64,000 nucleotides of DNA from Prochlorococcus sp. AG-363-A16 (GTDB lineage Bacteria; Cyanobacteriota; Cyanobacteriia; PCC-6307; Cyanobiaceae), in the NCBI GenBank assembly GCA_003280345.1, contig QCFB01000006.1, positions 1-64,000 on the forward strand. Reading direction: 5' to 3'. Below are positions 23,271 to 32,349 of the stretch, in pieces. The notes under the pieces were generated by a model that was not told where the DNA came from, ran no database searches, and saw only the letters and a program-made list of their open reading frames with translations. How positions within the stretch are numbered: the first letter of the stretch is position 1; each line of letters starts with the position of its first letter. Both the position numbers and the translations under genes were made by a program.

Positions 23271-23810
23271 ATGCCCCTGGTCCCTTTGCTGCCCCTGTTT
23301 CATTCTCTTAACCGAGAATATTTTGCTGGATCGCTCACTATTGGAACACAGCCGAAGCTTAATTTGCGTTGGAGCGATGGGAAGTTGCGCAAAACAGCTG
23401 GTTTATATAGGCGAGGTTTAAATGTCAAAGGACCACTAGGTTCTGAGATTGTTTTGTCTAAGCCTTTGTTGAAACATCTGCCTCAGACCGCTTTAGAAAG
23501 TACCCTTTGCCACGAGATGATTCATGCATGGATAGATCTTGTTCTTAGGCTTGATGAAGGTCATGGACCCAATTTCCATGCTCGTATGAATGCAATTAAT
23601 GCAACTCAGAACAAGTTCAAAGTGAGTGTGCGTCATTCTTTCCCTGTGCCTACCAGTCCGGTTCGTTGGTGGGCTGAATGTCCTTGTTGTGGTCTTCGAA
23701 TTCCTTATAAACGTATTGTGCGTGGTGCTGCTTGTAAGCAGTGTTGCGATACTCACCATGGGGGACAGTGGCATTCCAGTTGCCTATTGGCCTATGAATC
23801 TGCTTCCTAG
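23271..23810 (+). CDS. SprT-like zinc metalloprotease domain protein
   Basis: A 179-residue protein with the zinc protease motif HEMIH (81-85), a downstream GHGPNFHARM (98-106) providing the third ligand, and a C-terminal zinc ribbon with cysteines at 137-140 and 155-159. This is the SprT/Spartan architecture, whose characterised eukaryotic members cleave DNA-protein crosslinks; bacterial roles are less clear. It starts at ATG and is followed by two small plus-strand genes that may be cotranscribed. Confidence 0.88.
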   Translation: MPLVPLLPLFHSLNREYFAGSLTIGTQPKLNLRWSDGKLRKTAGLYRRGLNVKGPLGSEIVLSKPLLKHLPQTALESTLCHEMIHAWIDLVLRLDEGHGPNFHARMNAINATQNKFKVSVRHSFPVPTSPVRWWAECPCCGLRIPYKRIVRGAACKQCCDTHHGGQWHSSCLLAYESAS

Positions 23811-23916
23811 GAACATTACGTTGGATCTTTTTTTCTTGGTTTTGCAAGTTAGTGGTCTCTCGATTGCTTTCATTGGATGGCAACGAGAGCATTTGTTGCA
23901 TCGACGAAGACGCTAA
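23794..23916 (+). CDS. Possible 40-residue single-span membrane peptide
   Basis: From ATG 23794, in a different frame from the sprT-like gene and overlapping its end by 17 bases, the frame encodes 40 residues. There is a short polar start, a hydrophobic span of about 18 residues (LDLFFLVLQVSGLSIAFIG), then a basic WQREHLLHRRRR tail. This is a clean positive-inside single-span topology. Its stop lies 8 bases before the next gene's ATG, which fits an operon. It could still be a chance ORF; an earlier in-frame ATG at 23758 exists. Confidence 0.45.
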   Translation: MNLLPRNITLDLFFLVLQVSGLSIAFIGWQREHLLHRRRR

Positions 23917-23924
23917 ATTTAGGC

Positions 23925-24437
23925 ATGGATTTAAGTGGGCAAAGACAGCCAAGAAGACGTCGTTCAAGGGATCCTTTGGATCGACGTGTGGATCAGTGGA
24001 TAGAAACTGGCCGACAGTTTGTTGATGGTGTTGCAGGGACTCGACCAGGCAAGCGCAGTCCAGTCAATGCAAGTCGTTTAGCAAGCTCCAGTATGGAAAA
24101 TGTTGGTCGTTGGGTTGGTGACAAGCTTGATTGGTTTTTGGAAGAGGAGGATGCTTGGTTGGAGCCTTGGCAATCAGAGGAACAGGTGAATTCTTCAAGT
24201 AATAAAAGACCTTTGGAGGCTATTTCCCGTAGAGGTTGCTTGCCGTCTGAAGATTTCTCACCTTCTAATCAAATATATGAAGCTGAACCCGAAGAATCAT
24301 GGCCTGACGAGTCATCCTTTCGCGTAGAAAAATGGCAACGTGATTCAGTCAAGAGGGTTCCTGCTCCTCGAAAAACTTCTATGGCTAATAACAAAACTCG
24401 ACGACCTTTACCTCGCTCAAGTAGGCGTCGTGATTAG
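23925..24437 (+). CDS. Arginine-rich low-complexity hypothetical protein
   Basis: A 170-residue protein from ATG 23925; an upstream ATG at 23877 would overlap the small peptide gene. The first 45 residues are strongly basic with clustered arginines and an RVDQWIETGRQFVDGVAG helix. The middle is acidic and Trp/Glu-rich (EEEDAWLEPW), and the C-terminus is again Arg/Lys-rich with a DPLDR...PRSSRRRD-like character. It is predicted largely disordered and might bind nucleic acid. No domain was recognised. It follows the sprT-like gene and the small membrane ORF. Confidence 0.65.
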   Translation: MDLSGQRQPRRRRSRDPLDRRVDQWIETGRQFVDGVAGTRPGKRSPVNASRLASSSMENVGRWVGDKLDWFLEEEDAWLEPWQSEEQVNSSSNKRPLEAISRRGCLPSEDFSPSNQIYEAEPEESWPDESSFRVEKWQRDSVKRVPAPRKTSMANNKTRRPLPRSSRRRD

Positions 24438-24485
24438 AAATGAAAATTTAACTAGTTAATTCTTTTTGACAGTTGATAATAAATT

Positions 24486-24896
24486 TCAAACACGGAAACA
24501 ACAGCCTCTTAGGGCTAGTTGATCATTTACTTCTCTCACTAGTTCTTTAGGCAATTCTTCTGCCATTTGTGCTGCAGTTGTATTGATTGATGGTGACCCT
24601 TCATTTAGAGCTTCCAGTAAGAATGTCCATTGCTCTATTTGTTTAGTTCGACTTAGAGGTTGCAACCCCGCTTTTTCAAGTACTTCTTTACAGATTTCTG
24701 CATTCCAAAGTTCTTGGCTGGAAATTTTGTGGTGGTTTTTTGTGCAGGTTGCGCCAGCTTTTAATGCTTTTGATGTAGGCAATCCATTTGGATTTCGCCA
24801 TCCATCACTTTGCAGGGCGCGACCACAATGGGTTGCTGAAATGCCGTAAATGCTTCCTAGATCAGTAAGACTTAACCAGGCTTGGGTGGATTCCAT
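24486..24896 (-). CDS. Hypothetical protein with possible N-terminal HTH
   Basis: From ATG 24896 this encodes 136 residues; an open extension of 19 residues upstream seems unlikely to be translated. The first 35 residues (WLSLTDLGSIYGISATHCGRAL followed by a polar turn) have the spacing of a helix-turn-helix, as in phage antirepressor-like DNA-binding modules. The rest is helical, with several cysteines. It lies downstream of the chorismate lyase gene on the same strand. No named family is assigned. Confidence 0.6.
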   Translation of the reverse strand: MESTQAWLSLTDLGSIYGISATHCGRALQSDGWRNPNGLPTSKALKAGATCTKNHHKISSQELWNAEICKEVLEKAGLQPLSRTKQIEQWTFLLEALNEGSPSINTTAAQMAEELPKELVREVNDQLALRGCCFRV

Positions 24897-24982
24897 GGAC
24901 AGCAAACTGCTGTATCTATGATCCGTCAACCATGAAAGTTGGCAAGTTGTCAAGATGAAATTCCTAAAATATGGAAATCTTC

Positions 24983-25564
24983 TTATTGAATGTTTAGCAG
25001 TGCTTTCCTTGGTGCTGGACCAAGCCAGCTTTCGAGCTCTGGGCTGAAAACTTCTCGGATCACGGTTAGTTCACGTTCTTTTCTGAAGAAACGATAATGT
25101 CTACTCCAGAAAGGCCCTTTTCTTCCAAATTCAGATTCAAGCCAGTCACCGTTGACTAAGGCCAATCCATCGACTTCACGAAATAGCTCAGATCGTCCTT
25201 GTGTAAGACTTTTCCAAATAGGCTGCTCTTTGTTGTGGAGATGTTGATTTGCTTCTGATAAGTTCCACCAACTTTCAGCCCAAGCAAGGGTTTTAGCACC
25301 ACATGTCAACCAGACTTGACGTCTGAGTAAGGGTGGTTGAAGTTCATTAACTTCTACAGGAGTTTCATCTTGGGGAGATGAGGCGTCTGGTTGCATTGCA
25401 ATTAGTTTTACTTGCACTTCATGGCCAGTAAGCAAATTTAGATGGCGAGTTGGACTGCCATCTCCAAGGAGCATTAATTTCCATGGCCCAGGTAATTGTT
25501 GGGGTCCTTCACCAGATAGGACTGTTTCAGTTGGTGCTTCCCACAATTTCTTAGGAGAATTCAT
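24983..25564 (-). CDS. Chorismate lyase (Ycf21/DUF98 type)
   Basis: Likely removes pyruvate from chorismate to give 4-hydroxybenzoate, the plastoquinone head-group precursor in cyanobacteria. The protein of about 193 residues has the family landmarks: LPGPWKLMLLGDGSPTRHL near the start, RRQVWLTCG...LAWAESWW centrally, and FREVDGLALVNGDWLE...FWSRHYRFF toward the end. I chose ATG 25564, which has GAGG nine bases upstream; a GTG at 25579 is the alternative. It lies downstream of mnmG on the same strand. Confidence 0.85.
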   Translation of the reverse strand: MNSPKKLWEAPTETVLSGEGPQQLPGPWKLMLLGDGSPTRHLNLLTGHEVQVKLIAMQPDASSPQDETPVEVNELQPPLLRRQVWLTCGAKTLAWAESWWNLSEANQHLHNKEQPIWKSLTQGRSELFREVDGLALVNGDWLESEFGRKGPFWSRHYRFFRKERELTVIREVFSPELESWLGPAPRKALLNIQ

Positions 25565-25631
25565 TAATGATTGCCTCACAAGTTACCTCGAAGAAGCAGT
25601 TTAAATTTAGGAAACTTTTGCTTGTTGTTAT

Positions 25632-27566
25632 TCACTTTTTATAGCTCTTATTAGTAGTCTGTGCACTTTTTACCTTGAGCCAAATTAGTAATGCAGTTAA
25701 ATCTGCTTTACTTACTCCTGGTAGATCAGCTGCAATGCCAAAGTTAGCTGGGCGGACAGCATTTAATTTTTCACGAGCCTCTTTTGAAATTGTTTTTATG
25801 CTATTGAAATCTATATCTTGAGGCAATGGTTGATTTCTTTGCTTTGCATATTGAGCTATTTGTTTATTTTGTCTTTCCAAATAACCACTATACTTAATAT
25901 CAATTTCAGCACCTTCTCTTACTGGCAGGGGAAGGTCATTAGTTATTAAATTATGTTTAATTAGATCTTCCGTATGCATGCCTGGTCTGCGAAGAAGATC
26001 TGCAAGAGTTATAGAACCTTTAATTACCGCTCCAGTTTCTTTTTCAATTATTTTCGCGACTGGATCACTTGCTTTAAGTCGTTCTCTCTCTAAACGATTC
26101 TTTTCTTTTTCTAGTGCATTTTGTTTGTCGTTATATATTTGCCAGCGATTTTCACTTATTAGTCCAAGTTTATATCCAAGAGGCGTTAGACGCCTGTCAG
26201 CATTATCTCCTCGAAGTACAAGACGATATTCACTACGACTTGTCAGCACTCGATATGGCTCATTTAGATCTTTGGTGATTAGATCATCAATCATTGTCCC
26301 GATATAGCTTTCTTCACGTGCGAAGTGAATTGCATTTTCATTGTTTACATATCGAGCAGCATTTAATCCAGCAACTAGTCCTTGAGCAGCAGCCTCTTCA
26401 TATCCTGTGGTGCCATTTATTTGTCCAGCGGTAAAGAGTCCTTTGATTTTTTTAGTTTCTAATGAAGGAAGTAGTTGCGTTGCTGGTAGATAATCGTATT
26501 CAACTGAGTATGCAGGCCTAAGCATTAGACAATTCTCTAAACCTGGAAGTGTTCTTAATAAGTCCAATTGGAGTCTTTCTGGAAGGCCTGTTGAGAATCC
26601 TTGTACGTAGATTTCTGGAGTATCTAGACCTTCTGGTTCTAGAAAGATTTGGTGCGATTCTTTATCTGCAAAACGTACGATTTTGTCTTCGATTGAGGGG
26701 CAATAGCGTGGCCCTTTACTGTTGATAAACCCTCCATATATTGGAGTTAGATGAAGGTTTTCTTTGATTAACTGGTGAGTCGATTTTGTAGTGCGAGTCA
26801 TGTGACAACACAATTGCTCCCCGCTTTTCCAAGCTGATGGATCAAATGAGAAGAATCGATCGGATGCATCACTTGGTTGTTGTTCTAATTGATCAAATCG
26901 AATACTTCGGCGATCAACTCTTGCAGGTGTTCCTGTTTTGAGTCGATTCATAATGAAGCCCAAGTCTTTCAGTGACTCTGTGAGTCCTGTTGCTGCTTGT
27001 TCGCCAGCGCGACCTGCAGACATTGATTGACTACCAACCCAAATTTTCCCTCCTAGGAAAGTACCTGTAGTAAGAATGATTGCTTTGGCGTAATAGACAC
27101 TCCCGAAAAAGGTTTTGATGCCTTTAATTTCACCAATTACTTCTTGATCTTTTGCTTGATGGTTTATTTCAAGATCAGAAACCATTGCTTCACGCAGTGC
27201 AAGGTTTGGAGTGTTTTGAAGTATTTGCAGCATTTGGCGCGCATAAAAACGCTTGTCAGTTTGAGCTCTTAATGCCCATACAGCAGGGCCTCGGCTTGCA
27301 TTTAGGATCCTTTTCTGTAAAGCGGTTTGATCTGCCAACTTTCCAATAACACCTCCAAGGGCATCAACTTCATGGACTAGTTGGCTCTTCGCTGGACCAC
27401 CAATTGCAGGATTACATGGTTGCCAAGCGATTCGGTCGAGGTTGATTGTGAAGAGTGCTGTAGAAAGGCCCATTCGGGCAGATGTAATCGCAGCTTCGCA
27501 ACCTGCATGCCCTCCTCCTACAACAATGACGTCGAAGGTTTCGATAGGACTGCAGGAATTGATCAT
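25632..27566 (-). CDS. mnmG: tRNA uridine 5-carboxymethylaminomethyl modification enzyme
   Basis: With MnmE, this FAD protein modifies the wobble uridine of several tRNAs. The 644-residue sequence starts with the dinucleotide-binding motif [12 protein letters not shown] (16-27). It has the GidA signature [17 protein letters not shown] region and a second [21 protein letters not shown] block near 380-400. A helical C-terminal domain follows. Length is normal. It starts at ATG, with dnaB upstream on the same strand. Confidence 0.97.
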   Translation of the reverse strand: MINSCSPIETFDVIVVGGGHAGCEAAITSARMGLSTALFTINLDRIAWQPCNPAIGGPAKSQLVHEVDALGGVIGKLADQTALQKRILNASRGPAVWALRAQTDKRFYARQMLQILQNTPNLALREAMVSDLEINHQAKDQEVIGEIKGIKTFFGSVYYAKAIILTTGTFLGGKIWVGSQSMSAGRAGEQAATGLTESLKDLGFIMNRLKTGTPARVDRRSIRFDQLEQQPSDASDRFFSFDPSAWKSGEQLCCHMTRTTKSTHQLIKENLHLTPIYGGFINSKGPRYCPSIEDKIVRFADKESHQIFLEPEGLDTPEIYVQGFSTGLPERLQLDLLRTLPGLENCLMLRPAYSVEYDYLPATQLLPSLETKKIKGLFTAGQINGTTGYEEAAAQGLVAGLNAARYVNNENAIHFAREESYIGTMIDDLITKDLNEPYRVLTSRSEYRLVLRGDNADRRLTPLGYKLGLISENRWQIYNDKQNALEKEKNRLERERLKASDPVAKIIEKETGAVIKGSITLADLLRRPGMHTEDLIKHNLITNDLPLPVREGAEIDIKYSGYLERQNKQIAQYAKQRNQPLPQDIDFNSIKTISKEAREKLNAVRPANFGIAADLPGVSKADLTALLIWLKVKSAQTTNKSYKK

Positions 27567-27608
27567 TTAGTTATTAATTTTTAGTCATTGTTTGATTTTC
27601 TATTGATG

Positions 27609-29015
27609 TTATGCAGCAAGATTTCTAAATCTAGTGAACTGAGGCTCGAAAAGTAGCTTTACCGTTCCGACAGGACCGTTTCGGTGTTTTGTCACTATTA
27701 CTTCAGTGATTCCTCTGTCTGGAGTATCAGGGTTGTAGTACTCATCGCGATAAATCATGAGTACTAAATCTGCATCTTGTTCGATTGAACCTGACTCCCG
27801 TAGATCACTAAGCATCGGACGTTTATTAGTGCGAGATTCCACACCACGACTAAGTTGCGAAAGCGCAATTACAGGCACTTTTAGTTCCCTGGCCATTCCT
27901 TTTAGCCCTCTAGTAATTCGTGACAACTCTTGAACACGATTATCAGGAGTGGAGCCTTCCATAAGTTGTAAGTAGTCAATAACTATTAGCCCTAACTCTT
28001 TCCCTTTTTCAGCAACTAGTCTTCTACAGAGAGATCGCATTTCAAGTACACCAGAATTAGGTTTGTCATCTATATAAATAGGTAGTTGGCCCAAAGTATT
28101 TATGCCTTGCCCCAGAAGAGGCCATTCTTCTTGTTGTAATCGACCTGTCCTAAGTCTTCCGCTTTCAATTCCTACTTCCATTGATAAGAGTCGATATGTA
28201 AGTTGTTCTTTGCTCATTTCAAGGCTGAAGACGCAAACAGGCAGGTCATGAAGTTGGGCTACATTTTTTGCAAGGTTTAGAACTATTGAAGTTTTGCCCA
28301 TTGCTGGTCTACCTGCAACGATTATTAGATCGCTACGTTGCAGACCTTGTGTCATTGCATCAAGGTCATAGAAATTGACTGGGATACCAGCAACTGAAGT
28401 TCCTAGTGAGCGACTTTCTATTTCGTTGAAGGTGCTGGTCAGAATTTCTGCGGTAGGCGTAAGACCTTTGGAAGGTTGCTCTTGACTGATCGAGAATATT
28501 TTTTGCTCTGCTTTGTCAAGAACTTGTTCCATGGGCAAGCTTTGGTCAAACCCTAGTTTGATTACCTCATTACCTGAACGTATTAATTGGCGACGTAGGA
28601 ATTTGTCCATCACTAATCTTGCGACTTGTTCTATTGAGGCTGTTGATGCAACCCGTTCAACTAGTTCTACTAATCGATTGTTCCCGCCTACTTTTTCTAG
28701 AGTGCCTGTATCGGCTAGCCAAGCACTCATTGCAGTTAAATCGGTTGGCTTGCCTTGGCTATGAAGCATTAAGGCTGTCCGATAAATTTCACGATGGCCG
28801 TTTAGATAAAAAGCTTCTGGTTGCAGCAAATCTGCTACCAAGCTAATTGCATCAGGGTCTAGGAGAATGCCTCCTAGAACTGCTTCTTCTGCTTCCAGAT
28901 TTTGTGGTGGTAATGAATCTGGCTGTGCTTCGAACTGAGGCTCGCGTTGGACATATTTAGAAGCCACATCCTTTGCAGCATCTCCGTTATTAGGAAGGGG
29001 GACGCTGCTTACCAT
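27609..29015 (-). CDS. dnaB: Replicative DNA helicase
   Basis: A hexameric RecA-fold helicase of 468 residues. The N-terminal DnaB domain (about 38-145) begins PPQNLEAEEAVLGG. The C-terminal ATPase has Walker A AGRPAMGKTS (234-243), the H1a glutamate in FSLEMS, and Walker B LIVIDYLQLM at about 345. The motif R...SQLSRGVE...LSDLRESGSIEQDAD is intact. No intein interrupts it, unlike some cyanobacterial dnaB genes. It starts at ATG, next to rplI. Confidence 0.97.
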   Translation of the reverse strand: MVSSVPLPNNGDAAKDVASKYVQREPQFEAQPDSLPPQNLEAEEAVLGGILLDPDAISLVADLLQPEAFYLNGHREIYRTALMLHSQGKPTDLTAMSAWLADTGTLEKVGGNNRLVELVERVASTASIEQVARLVMDKFLRRQLIRSGNEVIKLGFDQSLPMEQVLDKAEQKIFSISQEQPSKGLTPTAEILTSTFNEIESRSLGTSVAGIPVNFYDLDAMTQGLQRSDLIIVAGRPAMGKTSIVLNLAKNVAQLHDLPVCVFSLEMSKEQLTYRLLSMEVGIESGRLRTGRLQQEEWPLLGQGINTLGQLPIYIDDKPNSGVLEMRSLCRRLVAEKGKELGLIVIDYLQLMEGSTPDNRVQELSRITRGLKGMARELKVPVIALSQLSRGVESRTNKRPMLSDLRESGSIEQDADLVLMIYRDEYYNPDTPDRGITEVIVTKHRNGPVGTVKLLFEPQFTRFRNLAA

Positions 29016-29077
29016 TTATAAGGACCTTTACTAAAGGAAGTAATACTCTGACTTGTGAGGTCAAAGCTACAAGTGAT

Positions 29078-29536
29078 TTAGTAGCTCGCTACCTCAAGAT
29101 TGATTTCTGCTGTGACTTCAGTGTGGAGCTTTACTTGAACTTTGTATTTACCAGTTCGGTGAATTTCTGGCACAGTGATATCTCGACGATCAATTTCTTT
29201 TTGAGTTGCTTCTTTTATTACTTCAGCAACGTCACCGTTGGTAACAGTCCCGAATAAAACGTCATCTTCTCCGATTTGTTTTTTCACGGTGAACCTGCCA
29301 ATTGTGACAAGTGCAGTTTGAAAGTCGAGTGCTTCTTGTTTCAAAGCAGCTTCTTGTTCTGCTTGTTTGCTGCGGCGATGCTTGACCTGTTTCATTACTG
29401 CAGGGGTAACTGGCACCGCTTTTCCAAAAGGAAGAAGGTAGTTGCGTGCATAACCAGGGGCAACTTCAACTAGGTCTCCATCTTTGCCAAGACTAAGGAC
29501 ATCCTCATTAAGCACGACTTGTACACGTTTTACCAT
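29078..29536 (-). CDS. rplI: 50S ribosomal protein L9
   Basis: The 152-residue protein has the conserved N-terminal rRNA-binding domain ([31 protein letters not shown]) joined by a long helix (about 45-75, rich in Lys, Glu and Ala) to the C-terminal domain. Length and layout are standard for L9. It sits immediately upstream of dnaB on the same strand, a neighbourhood seen in many bacteria. Confidence 0.98.
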   Translation of the reverse strand: MVKRVQVVLNEDVLSLGKDGDLVEVAPGYARNYLLPFGKAVPVTPAVMKQVKHRRSKQAEQEAALKQEALDFQTALVTIGRFTVKKQIGEDDVLFGTVTNGDVAEVIKEATQKEIDRRDITVPEIHRTGKYKVQVKLHTEVTAEINLEVASY

Positions 29537-29583
29537 TGCAATTATGCGGAGAGCCGACTAGATGAGTTTTGGTAGTGACAACC

Positions 29584-30516
29584 TTACGACGTAACAGGCA
29601 GGCGAATTTTTCTCGCTAAGCCTAGAGCGTTTAATAAACGTATATGTTGCCAGGTTAGATCTATTTGACCAGATTGAAGACCTTGTTTGGCTGAATTTGG
29701 GAAAGTGTGGTGGTTGTTGTGCCATCCTTCCCCAAAGGTTAGCGCCGCTACCCAGGCATTATTTCTAGAGTTGTCACCACTTTCATAAGCAATACTTCCC
29801 CAGCGGTGTGTGGCTGAATTGACTAACCAGGTCACGTGATATACCAAGACAAGGCGTAAGGGAATGCCCCAAAGCACTAGTGCCCAGCCGCTTTGGCCAG
29901 TTGTATTGCCAATCCAAAACAGAAATGCTCCCAATGGAACTTGAAGCAATAGAAAATTCTTATTCAGCCATCTGTAATACGGATCTTTATATAGGTCACT
30001 ACTAAAGCGGGGTACTGTATTCATTGCTGGGATTGGTTCGAACATCCAACCCATGTGACTCCACCAAAAGCCTTTATGACTGTTGTGATGGTCTGGATCT
30101 GTATCTGAGAATCTATGGTGATGCCGATGTAGGCCAGCCCAGTCGATTGGACCATGTTGGCAACTCAAAGCTCCACAAGTAGCAAAGAAACGTTCTAGCC
30201 ATTTGGGAACTTGAAATGATCGATGGGAAAGAAGGCGGTGATAGCCGAGTGTGACACCTAGGCATGCAGTTACCCAGTAGAGAATTAAAAGTACTGTTAT
30301 TGCTTGCCAGCTCCAAAACTTTGGTGAAAGCGCGATCAGTGTTAAAAGATGAATGGCGAACATGAATCCGATAGTTCCCCAACGTTTTGGTTCTTTTTTG
30401 GGGTAGCTCAAATGTTCTCCTAGTGGCTCTTGAAGTTTTGCTGCTATTTCTATTGCTTTATGCGAAGGTACCGGCTTGCTTCGTGGAGCCGAAGTTTTGA
30501 TCACACCAGATGCCAT
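29584..30516 (-). CDS. desC: Acyl-lipid delta-9 desaturase, copy 1
   Basis: A di-iron membrane fatty acid desaturase, expected to place the first double bond in lipid-bound stearate or palmitate. From ATG 30516 it encodes 310 residues; 17 residues upstream in the frame look non-conserved. Histidine boxes are HRLLSH (93-98), HRHHH (130-134) and HNNHH (266-270), with FWWSHMGWM between. Hydrophobic segments lie at about 45-80 and 190-230. A second copy lies 0.8 kb away. The desC name follows the cyanobacterial family; the substrate was not tested. Confidence 0.9.
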   Translation of the reverse strand: MASGVIKTSAPRSKPVPSHKAIEIAAKLQEPLGEHLSYPKKEPKRWGTIGFMFAIHLLTLIALSPKFWSWQAITVLLILYWVTACLGVTLGYHRLLSHRSFQVPKWLERFFATCGALSCQHGPIDWAGLHRHHHRFSDTDPDHHNSHKGFWWSHMGWMFEPIPAMNTVPRFSSDLYKDPYYRWLNKNFLLLQVPLGAFLFWIGNTTGQSGWALVLWGIPLRLVLVYHVTWLVNSATHRWGSIAYESGDNSRNNAWVAALTFGEGWHNNHHTFPNSAKQGLQSGQIDLTWQHIRLLNALGLARKIRLPVTS

Positions 30517-30596
30517 GAGTGATCTGCAAAATGGTTGTATACAATACTCGATAAGAATCCATATCAAGAATTTTTTTTGGTATTGAATCTGACTTT

Positions 30597-31322
30597 GTGA
30601 TTATTGGTTTTCGCGATCGGCTGTCGGATGGACGGCGGGCAATGGCCCATCTCATACATGTTTGGCATGAGAGGAATGGATGGTCGCACAAAGTTCTCCC
30701 AGCTCTTTCCGAATGCCTTGATTTAGGTCGGGTGCATAGTTCTCAGATTTCTAATCTTAGGAATGGCAAGCTTGCATCCCCTGGTCCAGAAGTTTTTATG
30801 GCTCTTGCCCAGGCAAATGCAGTACTTGGCCAAGGGATTGATTTAATTGAAGGAAATTTGAAAGAGACTCACCCTGAATTACTTAAGGTGTTAATGGATT
30901 CTTCTATTCCAATATCAGGTGATGATGGTGTTCCTCTTGGTGCAGGGGAATTATTCGAGATTTTTTTAGGCTTATCTCCTCTGCCTGATTGTTTTGATTG
31001 GTTTATTGAGGAGGATGAGGCTACTTCTCTAAGTGAAGCATTATCTGATTATCTTTGTTGTGGAAAGCCATGGAGACATTGTAGAGAGCAAGTTATGGCG
31101 GCTTATCCAGTTAAGAAGCAATTAAGAAGAGAGCGGTTCGCGGCTGTTATGGCAGGACTGAGAGATTACAGCGCAGAAGAATTGGATGGAGAATTGTTCG
31201 ACTTGCAAGCTACAAAAAGAACTTTGGATGGGTCATCTTTACAAGGCAGTGCAGATGTTTTGCTTAAAGAACTGCGTTTAAAAGTGAAGGATTTAAACAA
31301 TCAGGAAGTACCTCGAGAGTAG
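30597..31322 (+). CDS. HTH-like hypothetical protein between two desaturases
   Basis: A soluble protein of 241 residues from GTG 30597; ATG 30642 gives a shorter 226-residue alternative. The N-terminal 80 residues contain LPALSECLDLGRVHSSQISNLRNGKL...PEVFMALAQAN, a pattern close to Cro/CI-type helix-turn-helix domains. The remainder is acidic and helical, with no known domain. Its 3' end overlaps the second desaturase's 3' end by 22 bases, and its start is 80 bases from the first desaturase's start. A regulatory link to the desaturases is inference only. Confidence 0.7.
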   Translation: MIIGFRDRLSDGRRAMAHLIHVWHERNGWSHKVLPALSECLDLGRVHSSQISNLRNGKLASPGPEVFMALAQANAVLGQGIDLIEGNLKETHPELLKVLMDSSIPISGDDGVPLGAGELFEIFLGLSPLPDCFDWFIEEDEATSLSEALSDYLCCGKPWRHCREQVMAAYPVKKQLRRERFAAVMAGLRDYSAEELDGELFDLQATKRTLDGSSLQGSADVLLKELRLKVKDLNNQEVPRE

Positions 31323-32221
31323 TGAGCTTTTCGAATATTTTTAGCAAGGCCTAGACGACGCAATAGCTTGATATGTTGCCAAGTCAAATCGAATTCAAAC
31401 CATCGCAATCCATGGCGAGCACTATGAGGATGTGCATGGTGATTGTTATGCCACCCTTCGCCGAATGAGAGCAATGCAACCCACCAGCAATTTTTGGATA
31501 AGTCAGGTGAGTCAAAATTCCGATAACCAAATGTATGGGTTGCAGAGTTAACTAGCCAAGTCACGTGATAAACGATCACAAGTCTTAGAGGAATGCCCCA
31601 GAGCACTAGACCTAAGCCACCGCCATGAACTTGGGCGAGCTCTCCATACCAATAGAGGCCTAAAAATAAAGGTATTTGCAACAACAAGAACCAATGATCA
31701 AGCCAGCGAAAAAAAGGATCAGCAATTAAATCACCTGCTAATTCTTGGCTTTTTTTTAAAGCTGGAATCTCATGCAGCATCCATTCGCTGTGACTCCACC
31801 AAAAACCCCTGCCTGCATCGTGGTGGTCATTTGGTTGGTCAGAAAACTTGTGATGGTGGCGATGCAGTGACACCCATTCAATGGGACCACTTTGGCAAGC
31901 AAGTGTGCCCATTATTACTAAGATTCGTTCTACCCAAGATGGTGCAATAAAGCTTCGGTGGGCAACTAATCTATGCAGACCCAATGTGACTCCAAGCACT
32001 GTTATCCAATAGAGAATTAAAAATGTAGTTAAGCCTTCCCAACTCCAGAATCTTGGAAGTAGGGCAAAAGATCCTGCTACATGCATTGCAAGCATGAAGG
32101 AAGTAGTGCCAAATTTAAATTTTCTTTGACTTGGTGGTAGTAACTCTCTTGGGCTAATGATTCCGGCTCTTAAGCGTGATTCACGGGAGGTCGATGTATT
32201 TTCAGGAATAGTTGAAATCAA
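31301..32221 (-). CDS. Acyl-lipid delta-9 desaturase, copy 2
   Basis: Clear paralogue of the neighbouring desaturase: 306 residues with boxes HRLVAH (83-88), HRHHH (120-124) and HNNHH (258-262), and the same FWWSH and PLRLV-VYHVTWLVNSATH blocks. The region after the second box differs (KFSDQPNDHHDAGRG), so the two may act on different fatty acids or positions. The start is TTG, supported by a perfect GGGAGG five bases upstream. The N-terminal 35 residues are polar and unlike copy 1. Confidence 0.88.
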   Translation of the reverse strand: MISTIPENTSTSRESRLRAGIISPRELLPPSQRKFKFGTTSFMLAMHVAGSFALLPRFWSWEGLTTFLILYWITVLGVTLGLHRLVAHRSFIAPSWVERILVIMGTLACQSGPIEWVSLHRHHHKFSDQPNDHHDAGRGFWWSHSEWMLHEIPALKKSQELAGDLIADPFFRWLDHWFLLLQIPLFLGLYWYGELAQVHGGGLGLVLWGIPLRLVIVYHVTWLVNSATHTFGYRNFDSPDLSKNCWWVALLSFGEGWHNNHHAHPHSARHGLRWFEFDLTWQHIKLLRRLGLAKNIRKAHYSRGTS

Positions 32222-32226
32222 AATGA

Positions 32227-32232
32227 CCTCCC
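32227..32232 (-). promoter_or_regulatory. Strong Shine-Dalgarno supporting a TTG start
   Basis: GGGAGG on the minus strand, followed by a five-base spacer and TTG at 32221. It matches the 16S anti-Shine-Dalgarno core and has good spacing, while no ATG is available nearby, so it fixes the start of desaturase copy 2. Confidence 0.7.
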
Positions 32233-32349
32233 GGTGTTTAAAGAATTTCGCTTTTGCAGAATGTCAACAGAAGCGGATGGAATATTGGGCTAATGAAAAA
32301 GTGGATCTAAAACCTCATGAGACTGTAAACCTCTTTAGGCCTGTTTTCC

